This document shows positions 37,564 through 50,100 of a DNA stretch of 64,000 bases, piece after piece (within the stretch, counting starts at the first letter, position 1; every line of letters starts with the position of its first letter). Where the stretch lies: positions 3,381,001 through 3,445,000 of the forward strand of contig JACATO010000317.1 of assembly GCA_018389105.1 (NCBI GenBank), given 5' to 3'. Source of the DNA: Nautilus pompilius. Its lineage: Eukaryota; Mollusca; Cephalopoda; Nautilida; Nautilidae. Made by a program: the position numbers and the translations under genes. The notes under the pieces are model-generated. The model did not search any database and was not told the DNA's origin. It worked only from the letters and a program-made list of their open reading frames with translations.

Positions 37564-37662
37564 GTGGTATAGCTCTGGTTTTACAATTGTATCAATGCAT
37601 TCACCAGCACTACAACCCCATCTGTGTTCTTTGGTCCCACCTGTTTTTCTATCATCTAATTA
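35916..37662 (+). other. JmjC 3' UTR and intergenic DNA
   Basis: The first AATAAA after the stop codon is at 36797-36802, a candidate polyadenylation signal that would give a 3' UTR of about 0.9 kb. A T-rich tract lies at 37530-37563. No coding frame is recognised. Confidence 0.45.
36797..36802 (+). terminator. Candidate polyadenylation signal for the JmjC gene
   Basis: A perfect AATAAA about 880 bp downstream of the stop codon, with no earlier one seen. Confidence 0.35.
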
Positions 37663-37687
37663 CTGTAAAGTGCCATGTATTATATGC
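37663..37687 (+). repeat. Left terminal inverted repeat of the pogo/Tigger element
   Basis: Begins CTGTAAAGTGCCATGTATTA after TA. Confidence 0.85.
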
Positions 37688-39737
37688 TTTCATATATAAT
37701 ATGCACCCCAATTTTGATCTGTAAAAACCCCTAAAAACGTATAATTCCCATTATAATAGCTCATATTTCAGGCACCATCAGATTGGTTCAACCTGAAGGA
37801 GAATGGATGTTAAAATGGCCATCTTCAGCTTAAAATCAACTGAGAAATTACAATGTCTTTCCTTTAGTGAGGCCATCCAGAATAAACTAAATGTGGAGAT
37901 ATTTTATGGGACATACACTCACTCAACTGCAGAATACACAAATCAGGTTTTCATGAATACCTTGCATATTATGCCATGGCATTCAAAGGTCTTCGCGAAA
38001 AAATTCCATTGCAATTACTATGCCGCCCTCATTTATTACACCACCTGGCCTACTACGCCATGGTGTAGTGATCGAGGTATTACGGTAACATGTATATAAA
38101 CTCCGCACAGGGATAATCTCCATTCATTCCTTGTTTGTACATCCTGTCACACACAACCATGCAGCCAAGATGACGTATGAGCTATACTGTCACAGATAAA
38201 CTCCAAATGATCAACTATGCAGTTGAACACAGCAACAGAGCTGTAGCCCAAAAATTTGGAGGGAACCAGGCCAACATCAGGTCCTGGCAATGTTCCAGAA
38301 GATTGAAGCCACGCCATGTTCAAAATGTGCTGATCGGGGCAAGGGTGCAGCCTATCCCAAGCTTGAGAAGGAAGTACTATCACTGAAAGGTGCATGCAGG
38401 GCACTTTCTGTCTACAAAACAAAAAAACTCCATCTATGCCTGACTTTAAAGGCATCTCAAAAATGGTGGGTGCTCACACTTCATGACCTGCAACCAACTG
38501 AACATATGCCAGTGGACCACCACCACCCAGAAGTTACCTGATGATTATGAAGATCAGCTGTTGAGGTTCCAACACTTCATCAAACTGAGAAAACAACATG
38601 ACTACCCTCTGAGTCACAAAGGGAATGCCAACCAGATGCGCATGACATTCGACTATCCCTACAAGAGCACAGTGGCCCCCATCGAGTTGAAGATCATCAC
38701 CATGAAGATGACTAGCCATAAAAAGAACCACCTCAGTCATGCTGAAGTGTATGGCTGATGGAAGTAAACTCCTGCCATACATCTTCAAAAGCAAGACCAT
38801 GCCAAGGGGTGGATGGATAAAACCCTCATGCTAGACTGAGTGAACACTGTGTGGGGTAGACAAGGTATGCTGCACTGCAAGCTCCTGTCACTGGACAGCT
38901 TCAGATGCCATTGCATGGACTCTGTAAAGACTTGCACAGATCTTGCCATCATCCCTGGGAGTATGACGTCCATACTACAGGTCATGAATGTAGCTTGCAA
39001 CCGCCCAGTCAAGCACAGGGTCCAGCAGAGGTGGAATGGATGATGGAGAGCGAACACACCTTCACTCCCACTGGTTGCACGCACCCACCTGGCATGCCCA
39101 CCATTGCCATCTGGATCAGAGACACCTGGGAAGAAGTTGACCCTGAGACCATCAAGGACTTCCTTGGGTGCTGCCTGTCCAATGCCATGGACGGGACTGG
39201 AGATGACATTCTGTGGTCTGAGCCAAGGGATGATGACAATGATATCTATGACACAACTGCTACCATGACTGATGAACAGTTCTCGCAGTGGAGGAAAGAA
39301 CACAGTGGGGATGAGTTTGATGGATTTTAATCTAGATGTACATCATATCAATGCATGTTACTAATCCTGTATTATATTTATCAATTTCATCAAATTTCAA
39401 TAAAATTGTGAAAAAAATATTACTTTCGTTTTTTTTTTCATGGTTAAATTTTATATGGAGTTTCAGTATGAACTCCTTGTTCTGTTTCTACCCATTTCAT
39501 TGCCAATATCAATGATGCTCAACCCAGTGACATTCAGTACTCGTATCCTCCAAAATATAGGACATGAACAACTATCTCTTACTGATATTCAGTCAAATTG
39601 CCACGTGAGATTTTCTAATGTATGTGTGTGTATGTATCGCTCACTCATCTGTCACCAGTGATCTGGACAAAAGGTCTGTGAGGTCTAACATATAATAGGC
39701 ACCCAATTTTTAAAGAGTAAATTTTCTTTAAAAAAAT

Positions 39738-39762
39738 GCATATAATACACAGCACTTTACAG
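39738..39762 (-). repeat. Right terminal inverted repeat of the pogo/Tigger element
   Basis: Read on the minus strand it begins CTGTAAAGTGCTGTGTATTA. The flanking dinucleotide is AA where TA would be expected. Confidence 0.85.
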
Positions 39763-42700
39763 AATTCTAATCTGAATTTTTCTTTTAATGTACTCCCAAG
39801 TAACGTCATTTACCTTATTTTGAATAATAGAGCATCAGTATCTGTAGTACTTGGTGCTGAACGAGAAAAAATGGCTTTTATAAAAAGTTTTACATCAATT
39901 TTGAAAACAAATTTTGTTTAAGCATGATCATGGAATTGAATCTAATGATACATTTCTCAACATTCTTATAAGCTGTACCCTTACATTTAACTTTGTTCCA
40001 TAAGAGTCCAGTTTATTTTTTTATTTTTTAAAAAAATCTTGGGAAAACAGGCTTTTTAAAATTGCATATGGTTATATTTCAGCTGACTTGTTTAGGAATC
40101 TGAAAAAGTGCCTGACCAATATGGGGCCAGCTTATAAGATGATGACAAACCAGTAGCAAACTACTAAGTGAATTTTTATTCCTAGTTTTCAAAGTCATAC
40201 TGTGTATGATGTAAAAACTTTCTGTTGATGGCCTTCATAGCCAACTGTTGAACAATTGAAGTCTATGGACACTTCTGAGTTGAATGAGTGCTGTGAAGCT
40301 GTAGTAACTCTGAACCTTGAAAGGTGGCCTTCGAGCCAGGCGCTGGTATCCTTGGATCCTGCCTTCAATCCTGAGGCACTTTCATTATAATTTGAGCCTG
40401 CTAGGTCACCTATTTTGAACAAGTGCAGTAAACTGTAATCTATAAAGCTTTTGAAAAGTGCCCTTGTAGACCAATGTATGGTAGCTTAAACCCTTGCCCA
40501 GATTCTGAAGTACCACATGCAAAATTTGGACCTCTAGGTGCTATGGTTCAACTGAGAGAGTAACAAACACTTGAAAATGTGTATTAGATTAAGTTTAATC
40601 TTTTCACTATACCTTTGTATAATTATATTCACCTCTACATAAATCAAACACCACTGGATTTTTCTACAAAATATTCTGAAGAGCTACAGTATAATTGAAA
40701 AATACATTGACTAAAATGTGATTAATGTGATAAGTACCAACATTTTGAATATGCTGGTCTTTTTAAAATGACATGGAAAAAGTAGAAACTGCCTATTGAA
40801 ACACTAAAGCAAGTTACCATTGAATGAAACCTGTTATATTGATTATTTCTTGCTATTCAAAAGATGTCTGATGCATTTTTTCAAAACATGACCCAGTTCA
40901 GCAATATTGCCAATGGTGGTCATATTTAATATCACTATACATTTGTACATTTCTGACCTGCTAATATACAGTAAAATACCTGTTATGACACCTGGATATG
41001 GTCAGATACCTGATTTGACCGTTGCTGCTTATCTAATAACTTTTTTGCTTGATAGTAAAAAACAATGTACTTTTTTATTGCTTGCTGAACTATTATTAGA
41101 TGACATTGCAAGAATTACAATTCTTATCACAAAAATCACTAGGAAGGGAGGATACAACTGATACGTTTTGTATGTTGGAAAATGCTAACCATTTAGCAAG
41201 AAGTAATCTGATAAAGTGGATACAGCTTCCCTGATGATCAACTTATGGACTACAATAGTTCATTTTGGCTATTGACCTATCTTTGCTTATTTATATTGGA
41301 TGAGTCATTCAGATGACAGATTGTTTACTATACCTTATAAATGCTTAAGCACTTATTAGGAGAACACAATGACATGTTTCTCTTACCATTTTATTCTGCT
41401 TTAAGTCATTTTCTTCTGACAGCAAAATGCTTAAAATGTTTAAGGTATTATTTAGACTAAGCTGAAAGGTGACTTGTGTACATAAATGTCTCTTGCAGTT
41501 AACAACAGTGTTGGTAACTATAGTAACATTAATGAGATGGCATATGTCCCACCATTGCATGTGCTATAAAGCCTTTTGTGAACACAAATTTAACTTGCAT
41601 GGTATGAAGTATAGATAACAATCATCAATCAATATGTAATTGCATTAAAAGCAAGATGCTGGACTAATATTTTAGTTACTGATTTATGGGTTGAAATATA
41701 TCTGTTTAAATAAATATATTAACAGTACGAGTTGTCTACTTTCTATTGGTTTCAACATAATGGGAATCAATAGATGAAACCTTATTTTGAGTTGTGTCAG
41801 TAAAATACAGTAGTTATGGCTATTATGATTATTAGCATTGGCCTGTATCAAAGCAGGGATCATTTTAATAGCATGAAAAGGAATCATTGCTTGGCAATTT
41901 ATTTAAGGCAAAAAAAAAAAAAAAATGCAGGTTTTATTTACCATAGGTAGTTTTTAGCAGTTGTCTGCTTGCACTCAAAATTCTAGCACTGGTGTTGGTA
42001 GTAATTTCTCTTTTTTTTTTTTAAAAAAAAAAATTGCCAAACTTTATATTATCAAAATCTTTCTAAATAGCCATCTAGTTCGTGCATCTTGGTTTTATAA
42101 TATCGATATTTCTGTCTTTATATATCAAATAGTATAAGAATTATTATGTTTGGATTTGTCATTAATGGCTTAATACAAGTAATAAAAAAAAAACAACTAA
42201 ATTTGTTGGTTGAAGGAAATCACTAGATTAAGGAGACTATCCTGAAAATTGTTAAAATCTGGGAAGATTTTATTTTCTATTTTTTACATTTATGGAACCT
42301 GCACACATTCTTTACACTTGTCATGTGTATCCATTTCTAAATATTTTTAGTTTTTAGAAGATAATTATCTCATTTATTATTTAGTCTTTTGCACAATTAG
42401 GTACTCAAGACAACCATAACTTCCTTAAATTGGTACCAAAATGAAGCTGAGAATCAGGAGAACAATGAGGGCTCTAGCCCCCTGATCAGTTCAGTGTCTT
42501 CACAGGTCAGTTAAATATGATTTCAAAGCAGAAACACCATGATGGTTTGGGTGGGGAGCTGCTGGAGATGAATGTTAGAATGTTTTTAATGATCAGGAAT
42601 AATCTCAATTTTCCATATACAGAAAGTTGTCCATGATAATAGGGAAATATGTGGAGATGTTCATTAGATCCACTGTTGGGAAGAGCCAAGAGAGCATCTG

Positions 42701-44035
42701 GAGTTTCAAAAGAAGAGATTAACATAGACAAACAGCCTAAATATTATCAATTGGGGATTCTGAGCTTAGGTGTTAATTTATCACTGTGGGACTAATCACA
42801 AATTGTATTTTAGTTAGAAATAACCAATCACCTTAACATTAACAAAACATGAAAAATTTCGCGGAAGCAGGTTGACATTTTAAAAACGGCCCATAATTTG
42901 CTACAATCGGGTCAAGTTTGACATTTTCAAACCCAAGTGCATATTAATATTTTCATGCTTATTTCCAATTCCCCTCATCTTAGTCATTTAAATGTAGCAA
43001 AATTTGGTGGTAGCACTACTAGTTGCTGGGTTTTTGTGGGATGGGATTTTTTGGAGGTTTTTTGTAAGTAATTGACCTCTAACCTTGATGGCTAGCTTCA
43101 TCCTGACCTTGAATATTGGTCAAAACCTAGCATTGACAATTAGGCTGTAATATGTGGTGAATGTGAAATCTAGTGTACCCAGGAAGTTTGCATTTCATCT
43201 CAAGAATATAGTCTGTCTTTAACTCAAAACGAAAATATTGAGTTCTTGAAGCTTTATTAGTGTTGCATAATACTAATAAAATCTTTAAGTGGAAATAAAA
43301 CACTTAAGTTATGAAATTTTATCTAATTTTATTTTTCATTCACATCTATATTCCTATGCTGTCGGTGAATTAAGCTCGCCTTTAAAACAAGCAAGATTTT
43401 CTCCAATATTGCAGCTTTCTAGATCATCTTGACCCGTATCAGAAATAGGTTTCATTTGAAGTTAGCAGAATACTGCCAGTTTGCTTTAAAAAAAGACACA
43501 ACAAAAAATCTTGGGTTCCTTTTTTAAAAATAGTTAAGGAATCATGATCATTTAATTTGGGCTTCTAAACAGGATAAAACCTCAAGACAGGTTCTACAAC
43601 CAGTTTGTTTCCAAGTTTCAGTGTCACCAAATTCCTGAATTATAATGCACAAGTATACTAGCTTATTGCGTAGTATATCGTTTCCACCGGAAAGATTTAA
43701 TTAGTTTGGTTGTGCACATGAGTTTCATCCATCAAAAATAAATTTAAATAGGAAATATTAATAATAAATAATGTTTTCCTCATTTTTTCAGTATGTTAGA
43801 TGATCTGTCAGTCTAAACCTATTATCTTGACTACTGTTCATGGCATGACAAATCAATCTGTGATCAGTTTCCTGGTTACCTGCTGTATATAAATGCACAC
43901 TGAACTACAGGCTTTTGGGATCACTTTCAGCCTCTGTGGTTGAAAGATCAATAGCCTTGGGTTGAAAATATAGCAAAAATTGTATATCACGGTGTGAAAA
44001 TAATATACCTAGATTACAATTTTAAGTCTTTGAAC
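39763..44035. other. Intergenic DNA before the lectin gene
   Basis: No coding region or known repeat family was recognised. An A15 run near 41911 and a T12/A11 palindromic run at 42009-42031 are visible. The lectin promoter must lie near its right end, but I see no clear TATA box or initiator. Confidence 0.45.
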
Positions 44036-44117
44036 ATGATTTATCTGAACGTTGGTTTTTTCTTACTGATTAGAATACATGTTTTTCTGGTGTTTCTTGG
44101 ATATTCTCACCTTGCAG
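44036..44117 (+). CDS. Lectin gene exon 1 (signal peptide)
   Basis: Starts MIYLNVGFFLL and continues with a hydrophobic core to HLA, ending at CTTGCAG/GTAAGC in phase 1. That phase fits the next exon's ASKSCYLDW start. An in-frame Met 14 codons upstream (43994) is also possible, but the hydrophobic segment begins nearer the chosen one. Confidence 0.65.
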
Positions 44118-47100
44118 GTAAGCTTAACATTATTTCTTTCTTTTACTTATGTAGTTTGTGTTTGAGATGTTATTTTCTGTCTGTCCATGACACATGATGA
44201 GTGTGCTGTAGAATTGTAGTGGTCAGTCCTCATTCATTTAAAAAAACAGGGGCTTCAGTATAGATTTTTGCACAACATAAACCTTAAGTTCCAAATTTTA
44301 AAATCACAGATAATTTGTTTGATTTAGTTTATAGATACTTGAGGAATCTAATTCAGAGACAGCTGTATATTAACAATTGTTTTTTTTTAGAAGTTTAAAA
44401 TTGTAAGTCATCTGCAAGGATTTTTATTATAAGTACAGTAAATTGTCAGTAACAAAATTTTGATTGACTTAAGTATTATTATTATTATTATTGTTGTTGT
44501 TGTTAACAGACTTTTTTTAATGGATAAATATTTCTTAATTGGTTTGACCTTCTTGATTTTTTTTTACTTGTTCTAGGACTTCTTTTTTTACTGAAGAAAA
44601 ACAAAAATATTTCTAAATAAGGTTCTAATTAAAATTTGAAACACATTTGTAAAGTAATTTCTTGAATCAAAATGGGATTACAAACAAATATATTTAAAAA
44701 GAGGACAATATTTATAGTTAGAAATAAAATTTATCTACCTACTTAAAATAATTGAGAGATTAAGTGTATCAAACAAAAAAGCAAACATTGCTCATCTAAA
44801 ACTTGTGTGCACAATAAAAATGTTAGCAGTAGTTTTTATCTTTTTAATTTGGAGCTAAGAATAACACTTTAGTTTGGCCTATATCTATTTATGTATATTT
44901 AAAAACAATTTGAACTGCAACACTGCACATTTTTAACTACTATACTGTGAAATTAGTGATGTGAATGAATCCTACATATAAATTTGCATCATATGATATG
45001 CAGTGTCCTGCCAGAATAAAATAAGCACTCGTGGTTGCCAACAAGCTTGTGCACTCAGACTGTCACGAGTCAGCAGAGCAATGTTAGAGATTTGCTGAAA
45101 AGCCTGCATGTATGTAAAATGGGACATCTAGTTGAGAAACAGCTAACCAAGATAGTTAAAAGATTTCAACAACACTGAATGTTGCTCATGAAACCAATGG
45201 AAGCTCAGCACTGGAGACCTGCCACACTTCTCTGTAGCTTGAAGTTTTTCATTTTCTGCAACATAAATCATCCCTGTAGTGGTAGCTTTGTTTGTCACTG
45301 CTTGGCTCCACACTGGGAAATGTAATGCAACTTCCCAGTTAGGCACTAACAAACCAAATCTCTGGGATCTTGCATATATGGCAGACTTTTCGTCACAGCA
45401 TTGGCTTGCCGACAAGAGGCACATCATTTAAGATATTTTTTTGGAGGTCCACCAATGGTTGATGAGAAACATTCTTTTGTCCTGGAACAGTTTCACAAGC
45501 AGGCCATTTTTGAACAATGTAATGGGATTCTCTGACCCTACTATCCCATTCACATAGGAAACAGCAGAGTTTAGTGAATCCAAGCTGCAAGCCCAGAATT
45601 AATGCCAAAACTTTTAAATCACCACATATGTGCCAAAGAAATTTGTTATAGTTTAATTGTTTAAGAATAGTCTTCGTGTTATCATAGGATTCTTTCATGT
45701 GGAAGGCGTGCCCAATAGGAATAGAGGGATATCTATTCCCATTATACAACAAGACAGCTTTAAGGCTCAGTTTGTAAGAGTCAATAAAAAGATGCCATTC
45801 TTCAGGATTATATTCATGACCGAATGCTGCCATCAAACCATTAACATCATTGCAATAACAGAACCCATCATCAAAGGAAAAGAACTTGACTAAATCTTTT
45901 TGATGAGTACAGAAAACAGATATGATTGTATCTTTTTCCAATAAATTCCATTCCTGCAACCTGGATCCCAAAAGTTTAGCGTTTTTCTTTGGCAAATTTA
46001 AATTCCTCACAAGATCATTCAACATATCCTGTGTAATGAATTGCTGTTCTTTTGATTCTGGAAGCTTGTAGTCTGCATTGGTATCTTCTTGAACATCCAT
46101 TAGCTCGTTGACTTCAGTTTCTTTGTCAAATGTCCATGTCTTTGGAGCAGTTGGAACAGGAATACTTTTGTTGTGACGTACTGGTCGGATGGCTGATGCA
46201 ATTTTTGGATATTGAATTTTAGTTGCCTTTATCAGATAAATCTGAAATATTTGTGAGGCAAAAATAGCAATCTTTAACATGGTCTTGCGGATATCCCCAA
46301 ATCATTGGCACTCTGAATGGCATGAGCCATGCCCAAAGGTTAACTGCACAGGAGGTGCAACAAATATGCAGTGCCCACACTTTGTCCTGATCGCCTATCC
46401 TGCATCCGAAGTAAAGTTCTTAGGCCTTCTTTACAGGTGCAGTCATTGAAATTTCATGGTCATTTCTCCACATATGTAACAGAAGGAATCCATCGGATTA
46501 ACACTTTCGATTCATTTTTTTAAAGAATTAAATCAAAAAATTGATCTGAAAAAAAAAACATTAGTAATGGCATTATCATAACATGCATAAGAAATATAAT
46601 ATAAATTCAAAATATAATACACTCAATATATGCTCTATTATGAGTAAATACACTGAAAATTAAAAACTATGGGTGATAGAAAAATTCTGAAACCATATTT
46701 GGAATCAGCGTTAAAAGTTCTATTAGGATCACCCATAGATAACTGAGAAGTAAAAACCTTGTTCCTCTATAATTTATAATAGTTTTTGCTAAAGATGCAA
46801 TATCTGTATTTCTGGAAAATGGACTACCTTTTTACTTGCCACAAAAATTTAATAATTGCTTGATGAAAGCAGTTGAAGAAGTATGTAGTAGTATCAGCAA
46901 CTTAAGTCTAGCTGTCAGTACATTTGCCAGACAAAGTGAAGGAATGGAAGCGGACTAGTTTTCCCAGGTGAAGGAAAGAGCCAAGACCTTTGGTTGTTTC
47001 TTGTTAGCACTTGATGAGAGCAATAGTGTTTCAGACACAGCACAACCTAGTTTTGTTTGAGGAATTGATGCAATGTTTTGGGTTACTGAGGAGTTAGCTG

Positions 47101-50100
47101 TGTTTCTGATCATGAAAGTAACAACCACAGACTGAAGGTGTTTTTCTCAAAGTATGTCAAATGGTAAACTTGCTTTAATTAAATAGGAAAAACCTGAAAA
47201 GTGTGATAATGGAGGGGGAAAAATATAGTAAGAAAGAAATCAGGGCTTATAACTTAAAATAATAAGGAAATACAACTAAGTGCTGAACTTCCCATGCAGC
47301 ATCACTGCATCACTCATCATCACTCTTCATGCAGTGAAATTGTACAATAGGGATCTTTTATAAATTTTGGTGTTTTAAGTATGCATTTCATCTATTCCTT
47401 TCTAAGATGGTGACATTTTGTATCATACCAAAGTAATGTAGCTTAGCTGGTTTAAGGATTGGGACCAATGTTTTTCCTGTGTTACAAAATCATTTTTTTT
47501 TTCAAATAAAAGGCAAAACTGAAATTGAAACTGTCTGATCCAACATGAATTTTGCAGGTAGTGTTTTTTTGGTGGATGCCACAGAGCAGATGAATAACCT
47601 GAACCTAAAACTACAGAAAAAAGCAAAGCTAGTTTGTGAAATGTTTGCTGATGTGAAAGCTTTTGAGTCAAAACTACAGATTTCCATGAAACAGCTTAAA
47701 TAGGACATTTTGTCAGACTTCCTGAGTTGTGAGGTGTATCTCAAGACGAGAAAATTGGAATTTTTCAGCTAATAAGTGCACTGAGGTATTGTAGTTAATG
47801 CAGATAGAATTCCAAGATTTATATAAGCTTGCCAAGAAGATTGTATTCTTCCAAAATCCATTTAAGTAGAGATTGATGAGGGGCCTCATGTATTTGTTGG
47901 AATTAGCAGAATTATAAGCAGACGATGCTTTGAAAGATATGTACAAAGCACGTGATCCTATTTACTTTGGCCTTCCACAGAATGATACGTGTTCAAATTT
48001 AAAGGTGGTTATATGCATGATCACCATCTTTGTTCACAAACACAGGTTCCTACCAGACATTTTTGAAAATAATGATCCTGAAACCTTAATTAGAGTCATG
48101 ACTAACAAATGAACCTGACAATGTTTGTGTCAAACATGTAGCTCCCTTTAAGCTGAAAACAGGTGCAATGTTCTCGCTAGAACTAGACAGAAAAGTACAA
48201 ATATTATCTAGAAAGATGAAACAAAACACAAAGCAATTTATTTTTCTTTTTTCATTTATAAATTGTAATTAATGCTTATTAGCAGAGATCTGACTGTGTC
48301 TTGCAGGACAAAATGCAAAAGCACCATTATTTTTAAATATACAAATTACTTATTATTGTGGTGATCATTAGGAAAGTAAAACATTCACAGTTTGATTATT
48401 TGCTTTGCTTTCCTTGGACACAAGTTTCCTACTTCTTTAATGAGATAAAATAGTAAGTAGAACCATTATCAAAGAAATAAAAATAATGCATTGTTTAAAT
48501 GGCATAGATTTGCCAGCCGAGTATACTTCAACAACCACTATGGCAAGCAGAGTGATCACTGCTTCACTAGCTTGCAACTCTATTTCAGATGTAACAACTG
48601 CTAATAGCTCTTCTCACTCATGTGCCTGTTTTAGAACTGTTGGCATAGCATCTTCATCCCATAGTTTTACATTTCTGCAAGAGTTTCTGAAATGTATTAA
48701 CACTTTGCGAAAACAGTCTGAGAGCAGTAAAGAGAGTTTGTCTAATTTTATTTTAGCTTCAAAAAGCTGTTACCTGGATTGGTTTTATGATACAGAACAA
48801 TGCTACCAAATAAAAAGTGACCACAAGAACTGGACTGGTGCAAAAGAGAGCTGCAAATCGATGGGTGCATTTCTGTCATTTAAAGAATCAGAGTTACTAA
48901 ATGAGATGGCAGCCGGTGCGTTCAATCAGGTTTGGATATCTGACACGATGGTAAGAAGATAAAATTAAAAAAACTAAGAATAATTTTATGGATTATTGCT
49001 TTTCATATTCAAACAAATATAAACTAGCAAAGTAAGCCATTTTTTACTGCAGTTTAAGTCATAGATGTTTATAACAGTGGAAATATAACATTTTTATTAG
49101 GAGTAAACATGCAAAACAACAATTGGGTTAATAGTTAAAATATACTAAAATCTGATATCTGTAGTTTTGAAGAGACCAGTGAACTGAAAACAAATAATGA
49201 TGATGATATTTTTTAAAAATAAAGGAAATTAGGCTGGTTAAAAATATTGTTAAAATAACAGCTATGTAGAAATTAGTAAGAAAACTACATTTAAACAGTG
49301 TTACTTGATATCTGCCAGAAAGTACAAACTTAATTAGCTAGCCAGTTGTAGTAGGCCAATGTCTAAACTGAATCTCAACAAAAGATATACATTCTAATAA
49401 AACAAAGGGAAAAAAATTTGTTTTTGGTAAAGTGTTGGTTCATCCAAAACAAAATTAGACATTAGACCCATTTGTGAGTACTCAAATTTCATTAAATCTG
49501 AACATAAGAATATAATATAAACACTGAAAAGAGTTTTGCTAGCTGTATTTTTATTTATATTAAAATGAATTAAAGTATCAAAATACATACAAAATAGTTT
49601 GTTTTTGTTTTTTTTTAAATAAATGTCATAAGATTTTTGTGGAGATAAAATTAGCCACATGCAAATTTTCATTTGTAAAAAAAAAATGGACAGACTTTTA
49701 GCTGTAGTTTTTTTTGTTTTTTTTTAAAAATGCAAACACGAAAACTTAAAAAATTTCTTAAGCTTATTAAAATAAAATTTTCTTTAGTTTAAAAATTTGA
49801 TTTTTAGTGGTTGAATGTTACATGCTGTGTTAATTAATGTACTTATGTGTACTCTTGGCCATGTTTTGAGGCAGAGAGAAGAAAACTTTAAAATGTGAGT
49901 AGATAGATGAGAGCAAAAGATGCAAACATAACAAATTAAACACCACTGTTATCAAAATAGCCGTCTTTATGTCATGAAAATTCCAGATATTTTAGCAATA
50001 AATTTTGTAAAAACTGCCTGGTTTACTGGATTCCAAGATGTATAAAGCATTGTTACAACTGGTGCATTATGTAGTATTTATTTCATTTTTCTGCTAGTTT

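Larger units (their letters stand above)
37663..39762 (+). mobile_element. pogo/Tigger-type transposon with inverted repeats, decayed transposase
   Basis: Ends match over 25 bp with two mismatches: CTGTAAAGTGC, then CA or TG, then TGTATTATATGC (left 37663-37687, right 39738-39762 reversed). The left end follows a TA. The plus strand encodes a transposase in pieces: a SYTVTDKLQMINYAVEHSNR helix-turn-helix near 38178, then RFQHFIKLRKQHDYPL, FDYPYKSTV (first Asp) and KGWMDKTLML. A LLSLDSFRCHCMDSVK block holds the second Asp, and SMTSILQVMNV follows, where the third catalytic Asp of the family is Asn. The tail ends DEFDGF before a stop at 39328. An AATAAA follows near 39400. Several frameshifts and stops make it inactive. 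The ORF is well preserved compared with the older remnants nearby. Confidence 0.85.

Noticed and set aside
40195-40422. 75-residue minus-strand open frame
   Set aside because: No recognisable motif, no splice context, and length within chance expectation.
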